64,000 bases of DNA, taken from contig NC_021280.1 of assembly GCF_000400935.1 (NCBI RefSeq), positions 930,001 to 994,000 on the forward strand, in the 5' to 3' direction. This stretch comes from Spiroplasma chrysopicola DF-1 (GTDB lineage: Bacteria > Bacillota_I > Bacilli_A > Mycoplasmatales > Mycoplasmataceae). Below are positions 31,586 to 44,685 of the stretch, piece by piece. Position 1 is the first letter of the stretch, and every line of letters starts with the position of its first letter. Both the position numbers and the translations under genes were made by a program. Under the pieces are notes generated by a model. The model was given only the letters and a program-made list of their open reading frames with translations. It searched no databases and was not told the origin of the DNA.

Positions 31586-33007
31586 TTAATATGATCTAGC
31601 AAAATATACAATTAATTCTGAATCATTTTGACAGTAAAAACATTTCCCTTTTTCTTTCTCAATGCCAAAGGGGATACAACGAGTTGTCGTTTGCGTCTCG
31701 GCTTTAATTTTTTCCTCACAACTAATTCTGCCACAAAACGGGGCTAAATATAAACCATTTCCAGTGTTAAGAGCAGCTTTATATTCTGCAAAAGTATTTA
31801 ATCTTTTTGTGTTTTTATCACGATTATTTAATGCTCGCTCATATAAATTAGCGCTAATTTCTTTTAAAAGTTTATCAACAATAGTTGAAATATCAGACAA
31901 TAAAACTGGAATTTTTTCAAAATTATCGCGGCGAACAATTGTTACCTTATTTTCAGCTAAATCACGTGGTCCGATTTCAATTCGTAACGGAATCCCTTTA
32001 ATTTCAGTATTTGCAGCTTTAAAACCATAGCTTTTATCAGAAAAGTCAATTTCACAACGATAATCTGATAAAGTTGTCATTACTTCATTACTTACTTTGC
32101 ATAATTGTTCATCATTTTTAATTGGAACAATCATCACTTGAATTGGAGCAATTGCTGGAGGTAACACTAGCCCACTATCATCACTGTGGCTCATAATAAT
32201 TCCCCCAATTAAACGCGTTGATACTCCCCATGATGTTGAGTAAGCATATTCTAATTGGTTTTCTTTATTTGAAAATTTAATCTCAAATGGTTTAGTAAAA
32301 TTTTGACCAAAATAGTGGCTTGTTCCGCATTGTAAAGCTTGACCATCATACATTAATGCCTCAATTGTATATGTTTTATCTGCTCCAGCAAATTTTTCAA
32401 ATTCAGTTTTTTGGCCCTTAATAACTGGTAATAATAATGTTTCTTCGGCAAATTTGGCATATAAATTTAAAATTTTTAAAGTAAAATCTTCGGCTTCTTG
32501 TGCACTACTATGGACAGTATGCCCTTCTTGTCATAAAAATTCACTTGTTCGTAAAAATGGGCGAGTTGTTTTTTCTCATCGCAGAACATTCACTCATTGA
32601 TTATATAATAATGGTAAATCACGATAACCTTGAATTTCTTTGCTAAAGAAAGTCCCAAATAAAACTTCTGAAGTCGGGCGAATATATAATTCTTCATCCA
32701 AAACTTTATCACCAACTTTTGTGACTGTCGCAACTTCGGGAGCAAAACCTTCAATATGGTCTTTTTCTTTATTAAATAATGATTTTGGGATTAATAGTGG
32801 AAAATAAACATTTTTAACTTTCAACTTTTTAAACTCAGCATCTAGAATTTGTTGGATATTTTCTCAAATCGCATAACCATAAGGTTTAAAAATAATTGTG
32901 CCCTTAACTGGTCCATAACTAATCAAATCGGCGTTTAAAACAATATCGGTGTATCATTGGGGAAAATCAACACTACGAGGTGTTATCTTATCTAATTTCT
33001 TACTCAT
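31586..33007 (-). CDS. proS: Prolyl-tRNA synthetase, archaeal/eukaryotic type
   Basis: A 473-residue class II synthetase. [31 protein letters not shown] (given in part) and [17 protein letters not shown] are the type-specific motifs. An anticodon-binding domain follows and then a C-terminal zinc-binding type domain ending in Tyr (IVYFARSY). The short form without the bacterial editing insertion is usual in mollicutes. The start at 33007 lies 3 nt downstream of the stop of the upstream gene, so they share a transcript. Confidence 0.95.
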
Positions 33008-33010
33008 AAT

Positions 33011-33691
33011 TTACTTCTTTCTACTTTTAACTGTTAAGTTTTCAATATTTCCTTTTTCCCCTTTAAATAATTTAATTTTTAAATTATTTTGGCTCATTAA
33101 GTATTGTTCAATCCGTTTAACATATTCTGGATTTTTAACTAAAATTCATGAAATTACTTCTGGTTTAATATTTTCAAAGATTTTAATGCGACGAGTAACT
33201 TCATCATATTCTCAATCCGCTTTTGTATGTTCATATAATTTTTTAATATCTAGTGCCACTATAGCAATTTGATTTGGATCAACTTTTTGCTCCGCAATTC
33301 ATTCTCAAAAAAAGTGTCGTGTTGAATTATCTAACTCAAATTCTAAATGGTCTTTTTTTTCTAAATAGGTTCAAACAGTATATTCATCATTCTTACCTAA
33401 ATGAATATTATTAACCGGTTGTAGACCAAACTCTAATTGTCGTAAAATATTTTTTACATCAGTATAAAAGAGTAGCACTTTCACTTTTTGGCTATTAATT
33501 TCTTTAATAATTTTTTGTGTTTTTCGACGGCGAAAACTAAAACCGGTTTTAACATCTCCAACTGGTTGTTCTTCAAATAATTCTGCTACCGCTGCTTTAT
33601 CTTTATCTTCTTGCAATAAGTTTTTAACTTTTTTCCCTTTTTGCTCTGATTCATGTTGTTCACCTGATTTTTTTAATTTATTAAATAACAT
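33011..33691 (-). CDS. Hypothetical cytosolic protein, 226 residues
   Basis: Very basic and acidic mixed-charge N-terminus (about 60 residues, likely disordered, with an RRRK cluster), then a compact alpha/beta part with several Trp, some encoded by UGA. No membrane helix or recognised motif. Its stop is 3 nt before the proS start, so it leads the proS transcript. Confidence 0.7.
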
Positions 33692-33749
33692 TAGCCCACT
33701 TCCTTCTACTTTTACTTACTAAATAATTATACTTTATTTTTATTTTAAC

Positions 33750-35288
33750 TTATAAAATTGGTGCAAAAAGTTTTAGACAAACTAGTAAAAAACGATATTT
33801 TAATGGCTTATATTTAATTGGCCATTCTTGTCACATAATAGCGTGTTGGAAGTCTCATTCTCAGCGAGGTAAAAAAGTTTCCACAACAGCTTGATCATAA
33901 ATAATTGCACTTGTTTGATGATCAGCAAAGAAACTACGATAATCTAAATTACAAGACCCAATGATTGTCACATCATTATCAAAAATGGCAATTTTATTAT
34001 GGTTAAAAATACCATTCATTTCAAAAATTTTCACTCCCGCTTCAATTAATTCGCGACAATAAGTTTTAGTAATATCAAGAACAAAAATCTTATCCGTTAA
34101 TCCTGGAATTATTAAACGGACATCAATTCCTGATCGAGCCGCTAATTTTAGCGCTTCAATTAATTCAACAGGAGGAATAAAGTAAGGAGTTGATAGTCAA
34201 ATTCGTTTTTGGGCACTATTAATTAATGACAGATAAACATCTTTCGTAACTGATTGGTCAATACTTGGCCCATGACTAACAATTTGGACGATTGCTGTTC
34301 CTTGACTATTATAGTTTTTTGTTTGCAAAATCGCAGGAACTAATTCCGTTAACTTTTCTTGATGTTTTGTTGCAAAATATCAATCATCAACAAAAGTAAC
34401 TTCTAATCCTCGGACTGCTTTCCCCACAATTCGAACTTGCACATCATGAAATAACCCAAATTTTGCTGATTGATTAGCATAAACATCGGCCAAGTTAATT
34501 CCGCCGGTATAACCAACTAAACCATCAATTACAACATCTTTTCGGTGGTTACGATAATTTGCATTGCCATTTATAAAAGGAGTAATAATTGGTAAAAACT
34601 TTTGCACAATAACCCCTATTTTTCGTAATTTGCGAATACTTTTTTTACTAATTTTAAAATAACTACCAACATGATCATAAATCATAAAAACTTGTACCCC
34701 TGCCGCAATGCGGTCTCGTAAAACAGCACAAACAATTTCAAATAATTCGCCATCGGCAATGATAAAATAATTTAATAAAATATACGATTTAGCATTATCT
34801 AAGTCATCTAGCATTCGTTGAAAACATTTTGCCCCATTTTCCATAATTTCAATCGCATTATTTTGATATAACGGTTTTTCGGCAATTTCATTAATTAAAT
34901 CAACTGTTTTAACAAAATGTTGAGGAATCAAACCAACAGTTTTTTTAACTTTATCATTTGTTAATAAATTATTTTGATATTCATTTTTATTAATTTTTTC
35001 ATAAAATAATGTTTTTTGATTTGAATAATGGTATTTCCGTCCAAACATCAAATATGAACAAAGCCCTATTATTGGGAAAAAATTAATAAAAATAATTCAC
35101 GAAAATTTAACTTCATAACGGCGTTTTGAGAAAAAAATCACAAAAGAAAACAGAAAATCAATTAAAATAAAACCAAGAAAAATAAAAGTATATTGAATAT
35201 TAAAAACAACTGCTACTGCGACAATTGCTAATACTACTAATCCAAATAAGAAAATCATTGATAAAATAATTTTTAATCAATTTTTCAT
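33750..35288 (-). CDS. cls: Cardiolipin synthase (phospholipase D superfamily)
   Basis: 512 residues. Two or three N-terminal membrane helices, then two HKD-type motifs: YRNHRKDVVIDG (first) and FNHNKIAIFDND (second). It joins two phosphatidylglycerol molecules into cardiolipin at the membrane. The start ATG 35288 gives a normal length for bacterial Cls (about 480-510). Single-gene unit between tRNA-Ser(GCU) and the gene at 33011. Confidence 0.93.
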
Positions 35289-35383
35289 AACTTAACCCCA
35301 CATTATCTTCATACTTATATTTTATCAATTAAAATAAAAAAGTTATAATAAAATATAACTTCATAAATAATCTTTAAATTTAA

Positions 35384-35474
35384 TGGCGGAACAAGAGAGA
35401 CTCGAACTCTCGCGCCGGTTACCCGACCTAACACCTTAGCAGGGTGCCCTCTTCACCAACTTGAGTATTGTTCC
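35384..35474 (-). tRNA. trnS: tRNA-Ser (GCU)
   Basis: 91 nt with a long variable arm, anticodon loop CTGCTAA (anticodon GCU, codons AGU/AGC), and encoded CCA. Confidence 0.95.
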
Positions 35475-35583
35475 AAATTGATTACAATTATTATTATACA
35501 AAACTTAAATTATTTAACAAGTAAAACAACTATTTTTTTGGAAATCTTTATCCGAATCTTTTTAAAACAATAAATAATTCTTC

Positions 35584-35611
35584 TTGACATCTACCTATTT
35601 TCGGTTATATT
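35584..35611 (+). promoter_or_regulatory. Strong sigma-A promoter for the GDSL esterase
   Basis: A perfect -35 TTGACA (35584-35589), 16-nt spacer and -10 TATATT (35606-35611), 47 nt before the chosen start. Confidence 0.8.
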
Positions 35612-35657
35612 TAGTATAAGTTATTTTTACAACAAGGCAATGGAGATGATATTTCAT

Positions 35658-36650
35658 ATGTTATTTAATAACACAAAAAATAGTAATAAAACAAGAAAAC
35701 CAGATAGTCAAAAACTTACCAATTTTTTTATTTTGGGAGATAGCCTAAGTGATTCAAATGGCCTCGCAACAGCTGGGGCTGTGCTTTTAAATGCCGGAAA
35801 AATCGAAACAGTTGAAACAATTATGATGCCTAGTCCATTTGTGAATAATTCTTTTACTAATGGAGACGTTAGTGTTAAAGTTTTAGCCGAAAAAATGGGT
35901 TGACCTTTAACAGCAGGATGAAGTTTCATTTATAAAGATGAAAAATATAGTAAATATGGTAATAATTATGCTATTGCGGGAGCAACAACAGGTCCAATGG
36001 ATAACCTTTTATCACGGTTATTTTTTAACCATTTTAATCTTGCTAACCAAGCCGCCGCTTTATTAGAACAACATAACGTTAAAGCAACTGATTTAATTAT
36101 TGTCCAAATTGGTGGTAATGATTTAATTAACATTTTAACTGAAAATACAGCGCGACCAGTTAAACAAGAACAACTAAATAAGACCTTGATTAATCTTGAA
36201 CAAACTCTTAATACGTTAATTGAGCAAGGCGTTCAAAATTTATTGTTAATTAATAGTGTTGATTTGGGCAGTATCCCCTATTTTCAGAATAATGAACAGC
36301 GAAAACTAGCCACAGAATTCACAAAAAATTATAATGCTGGAATTGTTAAAATAATGACCAAAATATCTGACCAAAAAAACAAAATAATTATTAAACAATA
36401 TGATTTATTTACTCGTTCAAATGAATTTCTCCTTGCTTTTCAAGAACTTGATCATCATCATAATATCACTGACCCTTGTGTTAACTTTGATTTTAAAGAA
36501 CTTCGTACCGGAAAAATTGTTCCAAAATATTATGATAATACTAGCCCTAAACATTTAAGTAAACACTTCTTTTTTGATAACTTTCACCCAACAACATGAG
36601 CCCATCAAAAAGTTGCTGAAGATTTATACCAAATTATTGAAGCTTGATAA
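35658..36650 (+). CDS. GDSL-family lipase/esterase
   Basis: A 330-residue hydrolase. Block I FILGDSLSD carries the catalytic Ser, IGGND is block III, and FDNFHPT near the C-terminus carries the Asp/His pair. No signal peptide is evident, so it is either cytosolic or exported by an unusual route. I chose ATG 35658 (GGAG 12 nt upstream); an ATG at 35640 is too close to its AAGG. Likely substrates are lysophospholipids or other esters. It is convergent with ktrB, with only 8 nt between stops and no clear terminator. Confidence 0.88.
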
Positions 36651-36658
36651 AAACTTTT

Positions 36659-38227
36659 TTAACCAATAACAATGTTTTCTTCAACATAACTATATTCTTT
36701 TTTCCCTGTTCCACGCACTGATACTAATAGCGTTGATGAAACTCCTAATTGTCCAATAAACATTAAGAGAATTAAAACTAGCGTACTAAAAACTCCTAGA
36801 CCATACATCTCGGTAAAGGAAAAGGCACTTAGTCCTACTGTCCCAAAGGCACTACAGATTGTAAATAAAACATTTAAAAAGTTTAAATGCGGATTTTCAG
36901 CACAAATAATTGTAACTGCTAAACCAACAAGGATTCCGGAAATTACCGTAACAACTAATGCCCGTTTCACCGTTTCATTTGGAATTTTCCGTTTAAAGGC
37001 ATTAACACTATCATTATTCCGGATAACCGATCAAATTGCTAAAATAATAATAGCAAAGGTTGTTGTCCGGATTCCTCCAGCGGTTGAACTGGGAGCTGAT
37101 CCTATAAACATCATCATTGACATAATTGCCCGCGATCCTGGTAAGAATTTTGTCATATCAACAGTTGAAAAACCGGCATTCCGCGTTGACATTGTATTAA
37201 AAAAGACATTCATAAAACCATTCCAGTTTGATGACGCTTGCGCTAAAATTGATTCTCCTGGGGCATTAATATTAACAAATTCAATTAATCAAACTCCAAA
37301 AACCCCAACAAAGGAAATTAATACATACGTAATAAAATTAATTTTGGTAAATAAACTGAATTTAACATTTTCCTTGTTTTTTCATGCAATAATTTTACGT
37401 TTTAAATCATAAAAAGTCGGGAAGCCTAAACCACCAATAACAAATTCAAATAAAAAGATAAATTGCATAAAATAGTTATCATTATATGGCATTAAAGACG
37501 AATTCCCAATAATATCAAACCCAGCATTATTAATTGCTGATACGGAGTGAAAAACCCCACTTCATAAACTATTTCAAAAATCATGATAAGTAACATTATC
37601 AATCATATGTTCACCAGCCGTTGACCCTGAGGAAAAATAAAAATTAAAAAATAGTAAAACTGCTGCAATAAACTCAATAATAACTAAAAAGATAAAACTA
37701 TTTTTAATTAAATCCATTGTTTGGCCAAAGTTACTACTTCCTCGTTCTCCCTGCACTAACTGACGATCTTTAATTGAAATACGGCGCCCTAATAAGACAA
37801 GCAACATTACCTTAAAAGTTAAAACTCCAAAGCCACCAATTTGGATTAAAACAATAATTATAAATTGACCAAAAAAACTATAATCAGCAGCGGCATTAGC
37901 AATTGATAGTCCTGTATCAGAAAAAGCACTTGAAGCAGTAAATAATCCTACTAAGAAATTTCACTGAAAATTATATTCACCAATAATTTCTCCTCAAGGA
38001 TCATATACTATTCGATTGCCAACAACAATCCCAGGCACAGATAATAGAAAACCGGTAATAAAAACGACTAAAACATAGATCAAAAATAGTTTTCCAGCAA
38101 CTTTTGAAAATGGTAAAAAATGAAAGCGTGAACGGGTGATTGGAGCAGCATTATCATCACCTTTGCCTTTACTTGGTTCATGCTTTCTTTTAAAAATATT
38201 TTTAAAAAATTGCTGATAAATCTGCAT
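36659..38227 (-). CDS. ktrB: Potassium uptake membrane subunit (KtrB/TrkH family)
   Basis: 522 residues with four M1-P-M2 repeats. The four selectivity-filter regions are visible as FSDTGLS, NNAGFDI, RNAGFST and GTVGLSA. It starts at ATG 38227 after GTAAGGGG. The partner regulatory subunit KtrA is encoded nearby on the opposite strand. Potassium uptake sustains turgor and pH in wall-less cells. Five UGA-Trp codons are read through. Confidence 0.93.
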
Positions 38228-38329
38228 TAATTTATACCCCTTACCATCTCTATTTATTAATAACATTATACTACAAGGTCTCAATAATATTCGTATTAGT
38301 TAAAAAATAGCAATAAATCCTCTTTTAGG

Positions 38330-38367
38330 AAAAATCCTCAATAAAGTTCTTCTTTATTGAGGATTTT
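38330..38367 (-). terminator. Terminator after the Cys-rich small gene
   Basis: A 16-bp stem (AAAATCCTCAATAAAG / CTTTATTGAGGATTTT) with loop TTCTT, 6 nt after the stop at 38374. Confidence 0.88.
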
Positions 38368-38373
38368 CTTAGA

Positions 38374-38583
38374 TTATTTTTCATAGTATTTAAATCAGAA
38401 TTTTTCCGGGCCAATGCGCTGATAATCTTCAATCATTTTTGGCGTTAAATCATACATACAAGTTGAACAACAACTTTGATGCTCCTCGGTTGGTTCGCCA
38501 CATAATACACAAGGAAAAATATCTTGTGAATTAAATTGACGGCGAAAATGGGCTAAAATTTTTTCTTTATCATTTCTGGTCAT
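38374..38583 (-). CDS. Small zinc-ribbon-like protein, 69 residues
   Basis: Four or five Cys in the pattern CVLC...CCSTC suggest a zinc knuckle. The rest is charged and ends with a Tyr/Phe-rich tail after a UGA-Trp. AAAGGAT precedes the ATG and its own terminator follows. It lies between the divergent ktrB and ktrA. No family recognised; the zinc site is inferred from the Cys spacing. Confidence 0.75.
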
Positions 38584-38689
38584 AAAATTAATCCTTTCTT
38601 ATCTCAAAAGTTATTACGAATTAATATTACTATTATTATTTTACCGCGTTTTTAAGAAAATGTTAAGGGGGCTAATATTTGTGATATTT

Positions 38690-38718
38690 TTGCCTAAAAA
38701 AATAAAAAATAGTATAAT
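38690..38718 (+). promoter_or_regulatory. Promoter of ktrA
   Basis: TTGCCT (38690-38695), 17-nt spacer, TATAAT (38713-38718) in an extended TAGTATAAT context, 30 nt before the ATG. Confidence 0.75.
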
Positions 38719-38747
38719 ATTTATACTAGGAATTGAGGAGATAACAA

Positions 38748-39443
38748 ATGGCACGAAAAAAAAGTTTTGCAATTATCGGGATTAATAATTTTGGACAAGC
38801 AATTGTAGATACATTAATTCAGAAAAAACAACATATTATGGTTTTTGATATTGATCAAGCAAAAATTAATAATATGGTAGCAAGTTATGAGCAAGTCGAT
38901 GGTGTAGCTTTAGATACAACTATTAAAGCTAATTTAATTGAGCAAGGAATGGAACAATATGATACCGTGATTGTTACAATGGCAACAAATATTGAGGCAA
39001 GTATTCTAACAATCATTAGTTTACAAGATATTGGTGTTGTTAATATTATTGCGAAAGCAAAAGATTCTCGTCATACAAGAATCTTAAAAGCATTAGGAAT
39101 CACTAATATTGTTCAACCAGATGTAATGGCTGGGCATATGACCGCCTCAAAAGCCTTATTTGATGTTGATATTGAAATCCAAACAGTTGATGAAAACTAT
39201 GCATCAGTTTCAATTATTGTTACTGAGCCTTCAATCGAAGGACAATCATTACTTGACTTACGTTTAATCAATAACAAAGACTATAACATTGTCCATGTTA
39301 AAAGAAAAGGACGAATTATTTTGCCAGCTGATGTTGATACATTAAAATTAGGAGATGAATTATTAGTTATTTCAAAAATTAACGCAATTAATGATTTAGT
39401 AATTAAATTACAAACAACTGACAATGAAAAAGATGGAAAGTAA
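38748..39443 (+). CDS. ktrA: Potassium uptake regulatory subunit (KtrA/TrkA family)
   Basis: 231 residues. An N-terminal Rossmann RCK_N domain has the nucleotide-binding FAIIGINNFGQAI motif and acidic VFDID at the second strand. A C-terminal RCK_C domain follows (about 140-225). It forms a cytosolic ring that gates KtrB in response to ATP/ADP. No UGA codon. TTGAGGAG precedes the ATG. It is separated from ktrB by the Cys-rich small gene and transcribed the other way. Confidence 0.94.
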   Translation: MARKKSFAIIGINNFGQAIVDTLIQKKQHIMVFDIDQAKINNMVASYEQVDGVALDTTIKANLIEQGMEQYDTVIVTMATNIEASILTIISLQDIGVVNIIAKAKDSRHTRILKALGITNIVQPDVMAGHMTASKALFDVDIEIQTVDENYASVSIIVTEPSIEGQSLLDLRLINNKDYNIVHVKRKGRIILPADVDTLKLGDELLVISKINAINDLVIKLQTTDNEKDGK

Positions 39444-39460
39444 TTTCCATCTATTTTTTT
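39431..39460 (+). terminator. Terminator of ktrA
   Basis: A 9-bp stem (AGATGGAAA / TTTCCATCT) with loop GTAA followed by eight T's. It overlaps the ktrA stop and reaches the gatB stop on the other strand. Confidence 0.85.
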
Positions 39461-40893
39461 TGATTTTTAAAAATTAATTCTTCAACAACTTTTTGTCCAA
39501 TTTCTGGTGCTACTTGCCCTTTTGTTAACTTCATTAATTCTCCCATAAAGAATTTAATTACTCGTTCAGGGCGATCAACATATTGAGATAGCATTTCTAC
39601 ATTAGTAATAATAATTGGTTCAATAATTGTCGCAATTTCAGTTGAATCAGTAATTTGTTTTAGTCCTAATTTATCAACTAGATTTTTTGGACTAATATTT
39701 TCTTTTAATAACATTGGTAAGATTGTTTTAGCGTGCTTAGTTGAAATAATATTATCAGAAATTAAATTTAGCATTTCTGCTAATTGTTCTGGTAACAAAG
39801 TAATTTCAGCCCAAGTTAAACCATTTTGATTTAAATAACCTTGAATATCACCAATTAAATAATTCGCTAACATTGAATAATTTGTTGTTTGACGAGCAGT
39901 TACTTCAAAAAAACGCATTAAATCATAATCTTGTAGAATAACTTCAATTTCTGTTTCTTTTAACTGAAAGTCTTTTTGATAGCGAAGCCTTTTTGCTGCT
40001 GGCAATTCTGGTATCTGGCTAATAACATCATTAATTCATTCTGGGGGCAACTTAATTGGAAAAATATTAGGTTCTGAAAAATATTTGTAATCTGTTGCAT
40101 CAGTTTTTTTACGCATTAAAACCGTTGATTTTGTTTTTTCATCAAAACGACGAGTTTCTTGTTCAACAGTTCCCCCTGTTAATAGAATTTGTGATTGACG
40201 TTTAATTTCATAATCAATTGCTTTTTCAACATTTGCTAAAGAATTTAAGTTTTTTAATTCAACTTTATTACCATATTTTTCACTACCAAATGGGCGCAAA
40301 GAGATATTAACATCACAACGTAGTGATCCTTCATTCATTTTAGCATCACTAATATTTGAATATAATAAAATTTCGCGTAATTGTTCTAAGTATTTGCGGA
40401 CTTGATAACTTGTCCGTAAAACTGGTTCAGTAACAATTTCAATCAGACCAATTCCAGCCCGATTATAATCTAATAATGTTTTATCCTCATGATGTAATTG
40501 TTTTGCTGTATCTTCTTCAATATGTAAGCGTTCAATTTTAACAACAACAGGAGTATTATCCTCATCAATAATTGTTAAATAACCTCTTTTACCAATTGGA
40601 TAGTACTGTTGAGTAATTTGAAATCCCTTTGATAAGTCCGGATAGTAATAATTTTTTCGGTCAAACTGCACAATTGGGTCAATTTCAAGGTGCAAGGCAT
40701 GACAAGCAATTAAAGCTAATTCCACCCCTTTTTTATTAACTGTTGGCATCACTCCTGGGTAGCCAACATCCATAATATTAACTTTAGTATTTGGTGTTGC
40801 CCCATAACTAACTGGTCCAGGAGAAAACATTTTTGTCGTTGTTTTTAATTCAACATGATTTTCAATTCCAATAACAACTTCAAAATTATTCAT
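39451..40893 (-). CDS. gatB: Asp/Glu-tRNA amidotransferase subunit B
   Basis: 480 residues. GatB activates Glu-tRNA-Gln (and Asp-tRNA-Asn) for amidation with ammonia from GatA. VVIGIENHVEL at the start, YPDLSKGFQITQQ (FDRKNYYYPD), GSLRCDVNIS and the C-terminal YqeY-like tail domain are diagnostic. The start MNNFEV at 40893 overlaps the gatA end by 8 nt and has GGAGGAG upstream. Confidence 0.96.
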
Positions 40894-42358
40894 TTTCTTC
40901 TCCTCCTGGGGCCACAAGATTTTTTAACCCCGTAATTTCTTCTATTAACAAACTAGCATTTAAAACAATTTGATCTGCAAACGGCTTGGCATTAATATTA
41001 ACCCCAATTGGTAATCCATCAATCAAAGTTAACGGAACAGTTATTGATGGATTACCCATCATATTTGCTAAAACTAACAAGTCGTCAAAATAAAATTCTA
41101 AGTCTGATTCGGTTAAAGTATGTGCTTTAACACCTGTGATTTTTGGAGCCACTGTTGTTGCTGATGGTAACAATAAAATATCATAATTAGCAAAAATTTT
41201 CGTTAATTCATCAACAATTAAACGACGAACTCGTTTTGCTTTTAAAAATAATAGGGTCTGATTATCTTTTGATAAGGCATACGACCCAATTGCATAACGA
41301 CGTTTAACAACCCTTCCAAAACCACTAACACGTGAATTAATCATTACATCTTCATATGTTTCACCAGAAACACGGAGACCAAAGTTAATTCCGTCTAACG
41401 CTGAATGGGTACTAATTGCTTCAGCATAAGAAATAATCATATAAACCGGTAATAATGCTTTTAATAATTCTTCTGGAAATGTTGCTTCACAAATTTCAAC
41501 CCCGTGTTCTTGCAATTTTGTAAATAATTTATTAAAAGTTGTTTTTAATTCTGCAGATAATTGGTTATGAGCAAACGGAAAATAGGCAAATTTTTTCCCT
41601 TTTAAATCAGTTGTTATATTTTGATAATAATCTTTTTCTAGGCTAGTTAATGATGTCGCATCTTGGTGATCATTTTTTGCTAAATAATCTAAGATGATCG
41701 CACTATCAACAACTGAACGGGTAAAATAACCAACCGTATCTAATGATGGCGCATAAGGGATAACCCCAAATCGTGAAATTAAACCATAACTAGGTTTAAA
41801 TCCAACAATTCCACAATAACTAGCTGGTTTACGAATTGAATCACCAGTGTCTGTTCCAAGCGCAAATGGAACAACTCCACTTGCTACTAAAGCGGCTGAA
41901 CCAGATGATGAACCCCCTGTAATTCTTGTTAAATCTCACGGATTTAAAACATCACCAGTATAGGAATAAAGTCCATGCCCTCCCATTCCCAATTCATCTA
42001 AAGCACTTTTTGCGACTAAAATAGCATGTTGTTTTTTTAATAGTTCAGTGACTGTTGATTCATAAGTTGGGACAAAATTGCTTAAAATTTTTGAACTAGC
42101 TGTTGTTAAAATTCCTTTTGTCGCAAAATTATCTTTCGCCACATAAGGAATCCCCGCTAGAAAATCAGATGGTAAAATTGGGACATTATCTAATTGTGCT
42201 GCTAAATTTGTGGCAAATGTTTCTAATTCTGTTACAGTTGCATTTAAAATTTGATATTTTTTTAATTTGGCAATACTATCTTTAATTATTGCTGAAGGGG
42301 TAATTTCTTTTGCCACTAATTTTTCATGTAATTCTTTTACTGTATAATTCTTCATCAT
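40886..42358 (-). CDS. gatA: Asp/Glu-tRNA amidotransferase subunit A
   Basis: A 490-residue amidase-signature enzyme that frees ammonia from glutamine. The Ser-cisSer-Lys triad is visible: Lys75 in YVAKDN, GGSSSGSAA, and the nucleophile in TGDSIRKPA. The usual TGGSIR is TGDSIR here, a Gly-to-Asp change next to the nucleophile. The first ATG overlaps the gatC stop (TAATG). Confidence 0.95.
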
Positions 42359-42648
42359 TATTTTACTACCTTATTAATTACAATATAATCCCCTTCTGCA
42401 ACTGGTGCTAATGCTAAAATATTTTTTTGTTGTTCAGCGATTGGTCCAACATCTTCACGTAAATAATCAACTGTTAAATTATAAGGAAAATGCATTGAAC
42501 GGACATTTGTTGTATCAATTTTTTGAACTAAATCCATTTGTTTTAAAATCACATCAAATTCATTTTTTAATTTTTCTAATTCTTCCGGTCCAAAATCTAA
42601 CATAATATCATTTGCTAATTTTTTTAACTGTTCTGTGGTTACTTTCAT
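42358..42648 (-). CDS. gatC: Asp/Glu-tRNA amidotransferase subunit C
   Basis: A 96-residue helical subunit that wraps around GatA and GatB. LANDIMLDFGPEELEKLKNEF and the VRSMHFP / LREDV segment are typical. It begins 6 nt after the ligA stop and overlaps gatA by one base, giving the order ligA-gatC-gatA-gatB. Confidence 0.93.
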   Translation of the reverse strand: MKVTTEQLKKLANDIMLDFGPEELEKLKNEFDVILKQMDLVQKIDTTNVRSMHFPYNLTVDYLREDVGPIAEQQKNILALAPVAEGDYIVINKVVK

Positions 42649-42654
42649 TTTTTC

Positions 42655-44658
<2,004 letters not shown>

Positions 44659-44685
44659 TGTTTTTCCTCCACTGTAGTTTAATAG

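Noticed and set aside
35640-35657. Upstream ATG for the GDSL esterase
   Set aside because: The only Shine-Dalgarno-like sequence is 2 nt away from it, too close for use; ATG 35658 is better supported, though its spacer is somewhat long.
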